NCBI GenBank assembly: GCA_018806915.1
Contig: JAGKQI010000047.1
Location: forward strand, 1,488,001-1,552,000
Direction of reading: 5' to 3'
Source of the DNA: Phytophthora colocasiae
Lineage: Eukaryota; Oomycota; Peronosporomycetes; Peronosporales; Peronosporaceae
Length of the DNA stretch: 64,000 nt
Below the pieces are notes generated by a model. It was not told the origin of the DNA. It ran no database searches and saw only the letters and a list, made by a program, of their open reading frames with translations. Made by a program: the position numbers and the translations under genes. Of the stretch, positions 12,269 through 25,901 are shown piece by piece (the stretch's first letter is position 1; each line of letters begins with the position of its first letter).

Positions 12269-14941
12269 CGGTCAACTCTATCGACAGAACCGGATTCTAC
12301 CAGACGTCGTAGATCAAGTTCCGAATTTAGCCTCAAGCTCTTAAGTGATATTCACACGAGGCCACCTAATAGCGTAACTACCAACCCCTCCGCCGCTCGA
12401 GACCGTCAACCCCGCTGCACACTCCAAAGCTTGCAAGTATGTCGATGCCTCCTGCGACCTCTACCGTGTTGATCCTACGTCGTGCGCCCCCGCGCACAAC
12501 CGGGAATGGTTCCTCTGCTTCTCCGAGCCGCAGGAACTCGACCGCCAACCCCGCGACCCCTCAGCGCCCCGGTCGTTACATGCCACCGGAGTCGCTGCTG
12601 ACAGCGCTGGATGATGCCATCGCTCAGCATGGCGACGCTGCTGACCTTCGCTTAATAGCGTTGAGAGAAGCAACGCGCTCGTGTGCCAGCCACGCTAAAG
12701 TTCAAGCTTTTCATTCCTGCTGGCCAACTTGCAAGGACTCATCAATTGGATGAGATAATGGCGGCCATCAACAAGGAGACACAGACGGCGACGTGGACCG
12801 CCGCTGTCTCCACGCTATGCGACTTTATTCGCATCCCTGCGCGAGGCATACGCTTCACGTGTACGTCCTCGGGAATGGCAGCTAAGCTTGGCGGAACTGG
12901 AGTCCGAATTTTCGGCTCCGATTTCGTCATCAAGACTGTTAGTGTCTTTGACCGCATGTACTTCGTCGATTTAAAGAACGTGCCCTCCGACTTGGACGAC
13001 GACACTCTATACGAGTACTTCACGCGTCTTGTATTGTCCCCATTGGTCACTCCCACGTACCAAGTAGGAGCGCTCACGTCGCGAGACCGTACCCTGTGGT
13101 TCAGCTCACCTGAGTGTCCCAAGGAACTCATGGTAGACGAAACTACGGTTCTCAGAGAGATTTTCTTCGAAGGCTTTTCAAGTCCGGTCTTCGTGCAGCA
13201 TAAGCTGCGCTCATTGAACGTAACTCCTCCTTCCAATTGTGGAGAGGAACGCCAAGCAAGCTCATGAGAAAGAAGCAGTTACTTCGGCGGACCCCCTTAA
13301 CCTCCGGTTCAAAATACCTCCAGGAAAAATGTCCTCCATAGCAGGCATGCCCTCAATGGACCAAGACATGGTCTCAGGCCCTTCTACAGATCCTATCCTC
13401 GACGTTGCACAACCGGGATTTGAGGCCTCATTCCAGGAATGGACCGTGGCAACTTCTCGAATCTCGATCATGCACCCCAAACCGATCAAATCGGACATTA
13501 AGTGCAAGGTGGAATCCACCCAAGGAAATGCTGGACGAATTGTTTTGGGATCCCATGTACACCCACGAGCTATGAACTTGCTTTCAATGACCCTGATGAT
13601 GATGACGACGCTGAAGACACTGATGCCAATGTTTTTGAGGGAGACAAAATCGTGACGGCAGTGCCTCTCAAGCCAAGTCCCGAAGTTGGCAAGACCATCT
13701 TGGCTCACTCGATGCTCGAAGTGCCGCGCACTAAGATGCCGAGAGGTAGCCTTCGCTCGATTGCGAAGGCCATCCCGACCACGTTCGCGGACCTCTCGGA
13801 GCCGGAAAGTCGGCTGGCCACTATCACTGCTCAACCTCATGCGCTGCAACCCCTGGTGAATGACCCAAGTCAGACTTTGAACACCACTGTGTCAGAACAC
13901 GCAGTACTCCGTGCCTACAGCGGATACGCCTCTGCTACTCATGGAACGTCCACACAGCTGTTATCACGACTGAAGATTGATTTCCCTCAACAAATCCCTA
14001 CTTCAAACGATATGTTGAAAAAATGTGTACCCAGACCCCAACAACCGAGATATTGCGATGTCGTATGCTTTGGCCGACCTCTATCTTCGTGTACACGCGC
14101 CTATCATGTACCACGACCACATCAAGGTTGGAGCACTCACTGGCACGACAAAACCGGAGAGCCTGCAATATGCGTCTTTTCTACTTTGGTCCGACTCAGT
14201 CTTACATGCACTCTGGTGCGGTGCTTTGGGAGAGCATTATGAAGCCACCTCCCAGACCACGTTGAATCGGCAATAGGTCTGATCACGTTCCAGGACCCAG
14301 AATTCGAGGACACCGATATGTCGGATACCGGAAACACATCTGAAATGGGAGAGGACCAAGTTGAAACTTCCCACCTCTAATGCTCCCTGGTGCCTTTCAG
14401 GTATCAGCATGAACATCAACGGGCTTAACAACCCGCCTGTCGGATTTTTTCAAAGACTTTTCACAACATTCTCTCTCATTGCGTTTCAAGAAACCAAATT
14501 CAGCTCAAGTGATAATGTTCGATGCGTGATTAATTTCTCCAAGGTGTGCGACTCAAAATCCCTTTCGTTTTGGTCGCACAAAATTGACCATGACTTCTCA
14601 GTGGAAAGAGGTCGTGATGGAGTAGGCCTCCTCCTTTCAGGTAGGCGCCCATTCCTACGAGCGCACGATGTTACTGAACGATACACCGGCGCTGAAGCTC
14701 GAGATATTCTCAAAAGCCACTATATTGTGGTCGAAGCCCACACTGAAGACTGTATTTTTTTCATTCATGTGGTATATGCACCGGTCCAAGTGGGAGACCG
14801 GAAATTATTTTTCAACACGCTACCGACCAGATTTCCAGATGATGATCATCACGTAGTGATAGGAGACTTTTACGTACCGATGGACGCTCTTATCGATGAA
14901 GTTACTCCATACCCCTCCCACCACCACCACCACCACCACGG
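12269..14941 (+). repeat. LINE array unit 5
   Basis: ORF1 start is at 12439. This is the only unit with C5 instead of C6 before TTAACC (about 13290), so ORF1 reads through there without the usual stop. It has its own one-base insertion at about 13232. The endonuclease (from 14361) is open to the CAC tract (14919-14939). Marks: A5 and T4, as in unit 1. Confidence 0.85.
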
Positions 14942-17618
14942 CGGTCAACTCTATCGACAGAACCGGATTCTACCAGACGTCGTAGATCAAGTTCCGAATT
15001 TAGCCTCAAGCTCTTAAGTGATATTCACACGAGGCCACCTAATAGCGTAACTACCAACCCCTCCGCCGCTCGAGACCGTCAACCCCGCTGCACACTCCAA
15101 AGCTTGCAAGTATGTCGATGCCTCCTGCGACCTCTACCGTGTTGATCCTACGTCGTGCGCCCCCGCGCACAACCGGGAATGGTTCCTCTGCTTCTCCGAG
15201 CCGCAGGAACTCGACCGCCAACCCCGCGACCCCTCAGCGCCCCGGTCGTTACATGCCACCGGAGTCGCTGCTGACAGCGCTGGATGATGCCATCGCTCAG
15301 CATGGCGACGCTGCTGACCTTCGCTTAATAGCGTTGAGAGAAGCAACGCGCTCGTGTGCCAGCCACGCTAAAGTTCAAGCTTTTCATTCCTGCTGGCCAA
15401 CTTGCAAGGACTCATCAATTGGATGAGATAATGGCGGCCATCAACAAGGAGACACAGACGGCGACGTGGACCGCCGCTGTCTCCACGCTATGCGACTTTA
15501 TTCGCATCCCTGCGCGAGGCATACGCTTCACGTGTACGTCCTCGGGAATGGCAGCTAAGCTTGGCGGAACTGGAGTCCGAATTTTCGGCTCCGATTTCGT
15601 CATCAAGACTGTTAGTGTCTTTGACCGCATGTACTTCGTCGATTTAAAGAACGTGCCCTCCGACTTGGACGACGACACTCTATACGAGTACTTCACGCGT
15701 CTTGTATTGTCCCCATTGGTCACTCCCACGTACCAAGTAGGAGCGCTCACGTCGCGAGACCGTACCCTGTGGTTCAGCTCACCTGAGTGTCCCAAGGAAC
15801 TCATGGTAGACGAAACTACGGTTCTCAGAGAGATTTTCTTCGAAGGCTTTTCAAGTCCGGTCTTCGTGCAGCATAAGCTGCGCTCATTGAACGTAACTCC
15901 TCCTTCAATTGTGGAGAGGAACGCCAAGCAAGCTCGCGAGAAAGAAGCAGTTACTTCGGCGGACCCCCCTTAACCTCCGGTTCAAAATACCTCCAGGAAA
16001 AAATGTCCTCCATAGCAGGCATGCCCTCAATGGACCAAGACATGGTCTCAGGCCCTTCTACAGATCCTATCCTCGACGTTGCACAACCGGGATTTGAGGC
16101 CTCATTCCAGGAATGGACCGTGGCAACTTCTCGAATCTCGATCATGCACCCCAAACCGATCAAATCGGACATTAAGTGCAAGGTGGAATCCACCCAAGGA
16201 AATGCTGGACGAATTGTTTTTGGGATCCCATGTACACCCACGAGCTATGAACTTGCTTTCAATGACCCTGATGATGATGACGACGCTGAAGACACTGATG
16301 CCAATGTTTTTGAGGGAGACAAAATCGTGACGGCAGTGCCTCTCAAGCCAAGTCCCGAAGTTGGCAAGACCATCTTGGCTCACTCGATGCTCGAAGTGCC
16401 GCGCACTAAGATGCCGAGAGGTAGCCTTCGCTCGATTGCGAAGGCCATCCCGACCACGTTCGCGGACCTCTCGGAGCCGGAAAGTCGGCTGGCCACTATC
16501 ACTGCTCAACCTCATGCGCTGCAACCCCTGGTGAATGACCCAAGTCAGACTTTGAACACCACTGTGTCAGAACACGCAGTACTCCGTGCCTACAGCGGAT
16601 ACGCCTCTGCTACTCATGGAACGTCCACACAGCTGTTATCACGACTGAAGATTGATTTCCCTCAACAAATCCCTACTTCAAACGATATGTTGAAAAAATG
16701 TGTACCCAGACCCCAACAACCGAGATATTGCGATGTCGTATGCTTTGGCCGACCTCTATCTTCGTGTACACGCGCCTATCATGTACCACGACCACATCAA
16801 GGTTGGAGCACTCACTGGCACGACAAAACCGGAGAGCCTGCAATATGCGTCTTTTCTACTTTGGTCCGACTCAGTCTTACATGCACTCTGGTGCGGTGCT
16901 TTGGGAGAGCATTATGAAGCCACCTCCCAGACCACGTTGAATCGGCAATAGGTCTGATCACGTTCCAGGACCCAGAATTCGAGGACACCGATATGTCGGA
17001 TACCGGAAACACATCTGAAATGGGAGAGGACCAAGTTGAAACTTCCCACCTCTAATGCTCCCTGGTGCCTTTCAGGTATCAGCATGAACATCAACGGGCT
17101 TAACAACCCGCCTGTCGGATTTTTTCAAAGACTTTTCACAACATTCTCTCTCATTGCGTTTCAAGAAACCAAATTCAGCTCAAGTGATAATGTTCGATGC
17201 GTGATTAATTTCTCCAAGGTGTGCGACTCAAAATCCCTTTCGTTTTGGTCGCACAAAATTGACCATGACTTCTCAGTGGAAAGAGGTCGTGATGGAGTAG
17301 GCCTCCTCCTTTCAGGTAGGCGCCCATTCCTACGAGCGCACGATGTTACTGAACGATACACCGGCGCTGAAGCTCGAGATATTCTCAAAAGCCACTATAT
17401 TGTGGTCGAAGCCCACACTGAAGACTGTATTTTTTCTTTCATGTGGTATATGCACCGGTCCAAGTGGGAGACCGGAAATTATTTTTCAACACGCTACCGA
17501 CCTGTTTCCAGATGATGATCATCACGTAGTGATAGGAGACTTTTACGTACCGATGGACGCTCTTATCGATGAAGTTACTCCATACCCCCCACCACCACCA
17601 CCACCACCACCACCACGG
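14942..17618 (+). repeat. LINE array unit 6
   Basis: ORF1 start is at 15112. Frames are 15356-15973, 16003-16699 and 16700-17053. The endonuclease (from 17036) is broken at about 17430 and ends at 17515. Marks: A6 and T5, as in unit 2, but with the 'NVPSDLDDD' form of ORF1. The junction CAC tract is the longest, pure type, at about 17590-17616. Confidence 0.85.
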
Positions 17619-20296
17619 CGGTCAACTCAACAGATCGACAGAACCGGATTTTACCAAACGTCGTAGATCAAGTTCCGAATTTAGCCTCAAGCCCCCAAGT
17701 GATATTCACACGGGGCCACCTAATAGCGTAACTACCAACCCCTCCGCCGCTCGAGCCCGTCAACCCCGCTGCACGCTCCAAAGCTTGCAAGTATGTCGAT
17801 GCCTCCTGCGACCTCTACCGTGTTGATCCTACGTCGTGCGCCCCCGCGCACAACCGGGAATGGTTCCTCTGCTTCTCCGAGCCGCAGGAACTCGACCGCC
17901 AACCCCGCGACCCCTCAGCGCCCCGGTCGTTACATGCCACCGGAGTCGCTGCTGACAGCGCTGGATGATGCCATCGCTCAGCATGGCGACGCTGCTGACC
18001 TTCGCTTAATAGCGTTGAGAGAAGCAACGCGCTCGTGTGCCAGCCACGCTAAAGTTCAAGCTTTTCATTCCTGCTGGCCAACTTGCAAGGACTCATCAAT
18101 TGGATGAGATAATGGCGGCCATCAACAAGGAGACACAGACGGCGACGTGGACCGCCGCTGTCTCCACGCTATGCGACTTTATTCGCATCCCTGCGCGAGG
18201 CATACGCTTCACGTGTACGTCCTCGGGAATGGCAGCTAAGCTTGGCGGAACTGGAGTCCGAATTTTCGGCTCCGATTTCGTCATCAAGACTGTTAGTGTC
18301 TTTGACCGCATGTACTTCGTCGATTTAAAGAACGTGCCCTCCGACTTGGACGACGACACTCTATACGAGTACTTCACGCGTCTTGTATTGTCCCCATTGG
18401 TCACTCCCACGTACCAAGTAGGAGCGCTCACGTCGCGAGACCGTACCCTGTGGTTCAGCTCACCTGAGTGTCCCAAGGAACTCATGGTAGACGAAACTAC
18501 GGTTCTCAGAGATTTTCTTCGAAGGCTTTTCAAGTCCGGTCTTCGTGCAGCATAAGCTGCGCTCATTGAACGTAACTCCTCCTTCAATTGTGGAGAGGAA
18601 CGCCAAGCAAGCTCGCGAGAAAGAAGCAGTTACTTCGGCGGACCCCCCTTAACCTCCGGTTCAAAATACCTCCAGGAAAAAATGTCCTCCATAGCAGGCA
18701 TGCCCTCAATGGACCAAGACATGGTCTCAGGCCCTTCTACAGATCCTATCCTCGACGTTGCACAACCGGGATTTGAGGCCTCATTCCAGGAATGGACCGT
18801 GGCAACTTCTCGAATCTCGATCATGCACCCCAAACCGATCAAATCGGACATTAAGTGCAAGGTGGAATCCACCCAAGGAAATGCTGGACGAATTGTTTTG
18901 GGATCCCATGTACACCCACGAGCTATGAACTTGCTTTCAATGACCCTGATGATGATGACGACGCTGAAGACACTGATGCCAATGTTTTTGAGGAGACAAA
19001 ATCGTGACGGCAGTGCCTCTCAAGCCAAGTCCCGAAGTTGGCAAGACCATCTTGGCTCACTCGATGCTCGAAGTGCCGCGCACTAAGATGCCGAGAGGTA
19101 GCCTTCGCTCGATTGCGAAGGCCATCCCGACCACGTTCGCGGACCTCTCGGAGCCGGAAAGTCGGCTGGCCACTATCACTGCTCAACCTCATGCGCTGCA
19201 ACCCCTGGTGAATGACCCAAGTCAGACTTTGAACACCACTGTGTCAGAACACGCAGTACTCCGTGCCTACAGCGGATACGCCTCTGCTACTCATGGAACG
19301 TCCACACAGCTGTTATCACGACTGAAGATTGATTTCCCTCAACAAATCCCTACTTCAAACGATATGTTGAAAAAATGTGTACCCAGACCCCAACAACCGA
19401 GATATTGCGATGTCGTATGCTTTGGCCGACCTCTATCTTCGTGTACACGCGCCTATCATGTACCACGACCACATCAAGGTTGGAGCACTCACTGGCACGA
19501 CAAAACCGGAGAGCCTGCAATATGCGTCTTTTCTACTTTGGTCCGACTCAGTCTTACATGCACTCTGGTGCGGTGCTTTGGGAGAGCATTATGAAGCCAC
19601 CTCCCAGACCACGTTGAATCGGCAATAGGTCTGATCACGTTCCAGGACCCAGAATTCGAGGACACCGATATGTCGGATACCGGAAACACATCTGAAATGG
19701 GAGAGGACCAAGTTGAAACTTCCCACCTCTAATGCTCCCTGGTGCCTTTCAGGTATCAGCATGAACATCAACGGGCTTAACAACCCGCCTGTCGGATTTT
19801 TTCAAAGACTTTTCACAACATTCTCTCTCATTGCGTTTCAAGAAACCAAATTCAGCTCAAGTGATAATGTTCGATGCGTGATTAATTTCTCCAAGGTGTG
19901 CGACTCAAAATCCCTTTCGTTTTGGTCGCACAAAATTGACCATGACTTCTCAGTGGAAAGAGGTCGTGATGGAGTAGGCCTCCTCCTTTCAGGTAGGCGC
20001 CCATTCCTACGAGCGCACGATGTTACTGAACGATACACCGGCGCTGAAGCTCGAGATATTCTCAAAAGCCACTATATTGTGGTCGAAGCCCACACTGAAG
20101 ACTGTATTTTTTTCATTCATGTGGTATATGCACCGGTCCAAGTGGGAGACCGGAAATTACTTTTCAACACGCTACCGACCAGATTTCCAGATGATGATCA
20201 TCACGTAGTGATAGGAGACTTTTACGTACCGATGGACGCTCTTATCGATGAAGTTACTCCATACCCCTCCCACCACCACCACCACCACCACCACGG
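17619..20296 (+). repeat. LINE array unit 7
   Basis: ORF1 start is at 17793. A private two-base loss at about 18510 (CAGAGATTTT) truncates the N-terminal frame at 18555. The 5' UTR has the CCCCCAAGTGATA form and ORF1 the GAGGAGAC form, both shared only with unit 3, and the A6/T4 marks also match unit 3. The endonuclease is open from 19713 to the CAC tract at 20271-20294. Confidence 0.85.
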
Positions 20297-22967
20297 CGGT
20301 CAACTCTATCGACAGAACCGGATTCTACCAGACGTCGTAGATCAAGTTCCGAATTTAGCCTCAAGCTCTTAAGTGATATTCACACGAGGCCACCTAATAG
20401 CGTAACTACCAACCCCTCCGCCGCTCGAGACCGTCAACCCCGCTGCACACTCCAAAGCTTGCAAGTATGTCGATGCCTCCTGCGACCTCTACCGTGTTGA
20501 TCCTACGTCGTGCGCCCCCGCGCACAACCGGGAATGGTTCCTCTGCTTCTCCGAGCCGCAGGAACTCGACCGCCAACCCCGCGACCCCTCAGCGCCCCGG
20601 TCGTTACATGCCACCGGAGTCGCTGCTGACAGCGCTGGATGATGCCATCGCTCAGCATGGCGACGCTGCTGACCTTCGCTTAATAGCGTTGAGAGAAGCA
20701 ACGCGCTCGTGTGCCAGCCACGCTAAAGTTCAAGCTTTTCATTCCTGCTGGCCAACTTGCAAGGACTCATCAATTGGATGAGATAATGGCGGCCATCAAC
20801 AAGGAGACACAGACGGCGACGTGGACCGCCGCTGTCTCCACGCTATGCGACTTTATTCGCATCCCTGGGCGAGGCATACGCTTCACGTGTACGTCCTCGG
20901 GAATGGCAGTTAAGCTTGGCGGAACTGGAGTCCGAATTTTCGGCTCCGATTTCGTCATCAAGACTGTTAGTGTCTTTGACCGCATGTACTTCGTCGATTT
21001 AAAGACGTGCCCTCCGCCTTGGACGACGCCACTCTATACGAGTACTTCACGCGTCTTGTAATGTCCCCATTGGTCACTCCGACGTACCAAGTAGGAGCGC
21101 TCACGTCGCGAGACCGTACCCTGTGGTTCAGCTCACCTGAGTGTCCCAAGGAACTCATGGTAGACGAAACTACGGTTCTCAGAAAGATTTTCTTCGAAGG
21201 CTTTTCAAGTCCGGTCTTCGTGCAGCATAAGCTGCGCTCATTGAACGTAACTCCTCCTTCAATTGTGGAGAGCGCCAAGCAAGCTCGCGAGAAAGAAGCA
21301 GTTGCTTCGGCGGACCCCCCTTAACCTCCGGTTCAAAATACCTCCAGGAAAAAAATGTCCTCCATAGCAGGCATGCCCTCAATGGACCAAGACATGGTCT
21401 CAGGCCCTTCTACAGATCCTATCCTCGACGTTGCACAACCGGGATTTGAGGCCTCATTCCAGGAATGGACCGTGGCAACTTCTCGAATCTCGATCATGCA
21501 CCCCAAACCGATCAAATCGGACATTAAGTGCAAGGTGGAATCCACCCAAGGAAATGCTGGACGAATTGTTTTTGGGATCCCATGTACACCCACGAGCTAT
21601 GAACTTGCTTTCAATGACCCTGATGATGATGACGACGCTGAAGACACTGATGCCAATGTTTTTGAGGGAGACAAAATCGTGACGGCAGTGCCTCTCAAGC
21701 CAAGTCCCGAAGTTGGCAAGACCATCTTGGCTCACTCGATGCTCGAAGTGCCGCGCACTAAGATGCCGAGAGGTAGCCTTCGCTCGATTGCGAAGGCCAT
21801 CCCGACCACGTTCGCGGACCTCTCGGAGCCGGAAAGTCGGCTGGCCACTATCACTGCTCAACCTCATGCGCTGCAACCCCTGGTGAATGACCCAAGTCAG
21901 ACTTTGAACACCACTGTGTCAGAACACGCAGTACTCCGTGCCTACAGCGGATACGCCTCTGCTACTCATGGAACGTCCACACAGCTGTTATCACGACTGA
22001 AGATTGATTTCCCTCAACAAATCCCTACTTCAAACGATATGTTGAAAAAATGTGTACCCAGACCCCAACAACCGAGATATTGCGATGTCGTATGCTTTGG
22101 CCGACCTCTATCTTCGTGTACACGCGCCTATCATGTACCACGACCACATCAAGGTTGGAGCACTCACTGGCACGACAAAACCGGAGAGCCTGCAATATGC
22201 GTCTTTTCTACTTTGGTCCGACTCAGTCTTACATGCACTCTGGTGCGGTGCTTTGGGAGAGCATTATGAAGCCACCTCCCAGACCACGTTGAATCGGCAA
22301 TAGGTCTGATCACGTTCCAGGACCCAGAATTCGAGGACACCGATATGTCGGATACCGGAAACACATCTGAAATGGGAGAGGACCAAGTTGAAACTTCCCA
22401 CCTCTAATGCTCCCTGGTGCCTTTCAGGTATCAGCATGAACATCAACGGGCTTAACAACCCGCCTGTCGGATTTTTCAAAGACTTTTCACAACATTCTCC
22501 CTCTGCGTTTCAAGAAACCAAATTCAGCTCAAGTGATAATGTTCGATGCGTGATTAATTTCTCCAAGGTGTGCGACTCAAAATCCCTTTCGTTTTGGTCG
22601 CACAAAATTGACCATGACTTCTCAGTGGAAAGAGGTCGTGATGGAGTAGGCCTCCTCCTTTCAGGTAGGCGCCCATTCCTACGAGCGCACGATGTTACTG
22701 AACGATACACCGGCGCTGAAGCTCGAGATATTCTCAAAAGCCACTATATTGTGGTCGAAGCCCACACTGAAGACTGTATTTTTTCTTTCATGTGGTATAT
22801 GCACCGGTCCAAGTGGGAGACCGGAAATTATTTTTCAACACGCTACCGACCAGATTTCCAGATGATGATCATCACGTAGTGATAGGAGACTTTTACGTAC
22901 CGATGGACGCTCTTATCGATGAAGTTACTCCATACCCCTCCCACCACCACCACCACCACCACCACGG
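20297..22967 (+). repeat. LINE array unit 8
   Basis: ORF1 start is at 20467. It carries the 'TCPPPWTT' frameshift variant, the A7 run and GTTGCTTCGG (as unit 4). It shares IPGRGIRF and the endonuclease deletion (about 22497) with unit 2, so it is a mosaic. ORF1 continues at 21007-21324 and 21355-22051. The endonuclease (from 22388) is broken at about 22780. The CAC tract is at 22941-22965. Confidence 0.85.
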
Positions 22968-25607
22968 CGGTCAACTCTATCGACAGAACCGGATTCTACC
23001 AGACGTCGTAGATCAAGTTCCGAATTTAGCCTCAAGCTCTTAAGTGATATTCACACGAGGCCACCTAATAGCGTAACTACCAACCCCTCCGCCGCTCGAG
23101 ACCGTCAACCCCGCTGCACACTCCAAAGCTTGCAAGTATGTCGATGCCTCCTGCGACCTCTACCGTGTTGATCCTACGTCGTGCGCCCCCGCGCACAACC
23201 GGGAATGGTTCCTCTGCTTCTCCGAGCCGCAGGAACTCGACCGCCAACCCCGCGACCCCTCAGCGCCCCGGTCGTTACATGCCACCGGAGTCGCTGCTGA
23301 CAGCGCTGGATGATGCCATCGCTCAGCATGGCGACGCTGCTGACCTTCGCTTAATAGCGTTGAGAGAAGCAACGCGCTCGTGTGCCAGCCACGCTAAAGT
23401 TCAAGCTTTTCATTCCTGCTGGCCAACTTGCAAGGACTCATCAATTGGATGAGATAATGGCGGCCATCAACAAGGAGACACAGACGGCGACGTGGACCGC
23501 CGCTGTCTCCACGCTATGCGACTTTATTCGCATCCCTGCGCGAGGCATACGCTTCACGTGTACGTCCTCGGGAATGGCAGCTAAGCTTGGCGGAACTGGA
23601 GTCCGAATTTTCGGCTCCGATTTCGTCATCAAGACTGTTAGTGTCTTTGACCGCATGTACTTCGTCGATTTAAAGAACGTGCCCTCCGACTTGGACGACG
23701 ACACTCTATACGAGTACTTCACGCGTCTTGTATTGTCCCCATTGGTCACTCCCACGTACCAAGTAGGAGCGCTCACGTCGCGAGACCGTACCCTGTGGTT
23801 CAGCTCACCTGAGTGTCCCAAGGAACTCATGGTAGACGAAACTACGGTTCTCAGAGAGATTTTCTTCGAAGGCTTTTCAAGTCCGGTCTTCGTGCAGCAT
23901 AAGCTGCGCTCATTGAACGTAACTCCTCCTTCAATTGTGGAGAGGAACGCCAAGCAAGCTCGCGAGAAAGAAGCAGTTACTTCGGCGGACCCCCCTTAAC
24001 CTCCGGTTCAAAATACCTCCAGGAAAAATGTCCTCCATAGCAGGCATGCCCTCAATGGACCAAGACATGGTCTCAGGCCCTTCTACAGATCCTATCCTCG
24101 ACGTTGCACAACCGGGATTTGAGGCCTCATTCCAGGAATGGACCGTGGCAACTTCTCGAATCTCGATCATGCACCCCAAACCGATCAAATCGGACATTAA
24201 GTGCAAGGTGGAATCCACCCAAGGAAATGCTGGACGAATTGTTTTTGGGATCCCATGTACACCCACGAGCTATGAACTTGCTTTCAATGACCCTGATGAT
24301 GATGACGACGCTGAAGACACTGATGCCAATGTTTTTGAGGGAGACAAAATCGTGACGGCAGTGCCTCTCAAGCCAAGTCCCGAAGTTGGCAAGACCATCT
24401 TGGCTCACTCGATGCTCGAAGTGCCGCGCACTAAGATGCCGAGAGGTAGCCTTCGCTCGATTGCGAAGGCCATCCCGACCACGTTCGCGGACCTCTCGGA
24501 GCCGGAAAGTCGGCTGGCCACTATCACTGCTCAACCTCATGCGCTGCAACCCCTGGTGAATGACCCAAGTCAGACTTTGAACACCACTGTGTCAGAACAC
24601 GCAGTACTCCGTGCCTACAGCGGATACGCCTCTGCTACTCATGGAACGTCCACACAGCTGTTATCACGACTGAAGATTGATTTCCCTCAACAAATCCCTA
24701 CTTCAAACGATATGTTGAAAAAATGTGTACCCAGACCCCAACAACCGAGATATTGCGATGTCGTATGCTTTGGCCGACCTCTATCTTCGTGTACACGCGC
24801 CTATCATGTACCACGACCACATCAAGGTTGGAGCACTCACTGGCACGACAAAACCGGAGAGCCTGCAATATGCGTCTTTTCTACTTTGGTCCGACTCAGT
24901 CTTACATGCACTCTGGTGCGGTGCTTTGGGAGAGCATTATGAAGCCACCTCCCAGACCACGTTGAATCGGCAATAGGTCTGATCACGTTCCAGGACCCAG
25001 AATTCGAGGACACCGATATGTCGGATACCGGAAACACATCTGAAATGGGAGAGGACCAAGTTGAAACTTCCCACCTCTAATGCTCCCTGGTGCCTTTCAG
25101 GTATCAGCATGAACATCAACGGGCTTAACAACCCGCCTGTCGGATTTTTTCAAAGACTTTTCACAACATTCTCTCTCATTGCGTTTCAAGAAACCAAATT
25201 CAGCTCAAGTGATAATGTTCGATGCGTGATTAATTTCTCCAAGGTGTGCGACTCAAAATCCCTTTCGTTTTGGTCGCACAAAATTGACCATGACTTCTCA
25301 GTGGAAAGAGGTCGTGATGGAGTAGGCCTCCTCCTTTCAGGTAGGCGCCCATTCCTACGAGCGCACGATGTTACTGAACGATACACCGGCGCTGAAGCTC
25401 GAGATATTCTCAAAAGCCACTATACTGTGGTCGAAGCCCACACTGAAGACTGTATTTTTTTCATTCATGTGGTATATGCACCGGTCCAAGTGGGAGACCG
25501 GAAATTATTTTTCAACACGCTACCGACCAGATTTCCAGATGATGATCATCACGTAGTGATAGGAGACTTTTACGTACCGATGGACGCTCTTATCGATGAA
25601 GTTACTC
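22968..25607 (+). repeat. LINE array unit 9 (continues into ORF2)
   Basis: ORF1 start is at 23138. Frames are 23382-23999, 23935-24724 (the longest C-terminal ORF1 frame) and 24725-25079. Its endonuclease (from 25061) is uninterrupted. Where other units switch to the CAC tract after GTTACTCCA, this one reads on into genuine endonuclease sequence (CTCCACGATC at about 25612). Marks: A5 as in units 1 and 5, but T5. Confidence 0.85.
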
Positions 25608-25901
25608 CAGACCTCCACGATCTAGCCTGCTCAGAATTTTTTTTCCTGGCAGATTAGGCTGGTCGTGATCGATGCGTGGAGGAACTGCAACCCAGACAAG
25701 TGTGAGTTCATAGGTCCAGGCTGCAAAAAACGAATTGATTATCTTCTTCTCTCCCTATCGCTTCTTACAGATAATCATTGTGAGGTTTCGCACGTTATTG
25801 ATCAGAAATTTCATCATGAAGACCATCTACCAATCACGTTTACGATTCAATCTCTAAATCAACCGGATATTGCACCACTCCCGCGGAAGAGCCCACAATG
25901 A
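25061..25901 (+). pseudogene. LINE ORF2 AP-endonuclease domain (unit 9)
   Basis: This is an exonuclease-endonuclease-phosphatase domain that would nick target DNA for target-primed reverse transcription. Visible motifs in order are SMNINGL, AFQETKF, DGVGLLLSG, HVVYAPVQ, VIGDFYVPMD, then after a one-frame break near 25650 GCKKRIDYLLLS and HHEDHLPIT. The family's GDFN catalytic Asn is replaced by Tyr (GDFY) in every unit of the array. The domain therefore looks inactive even where the frame is open. It is the only copy with the C-terminal third of the fold (25665-25901). Confidence 0.75.

Noticed and set aside
1921..25607. Many conserved 60-170-codon frames on the minus strand and in alternative plus frames of every unit
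   Set aside because: They recur only because the DNA repeats. They lie antisense to ORF1 or the endonuclease, have no known motifs, and are shadows of the sense frames.
1049..25607. Regularly spaced repeats as a CRISPR-like array
   Set aside because: The period is 2.67 kb, there are no spacers, the units are coding-derived, and the context is eukaryotic.
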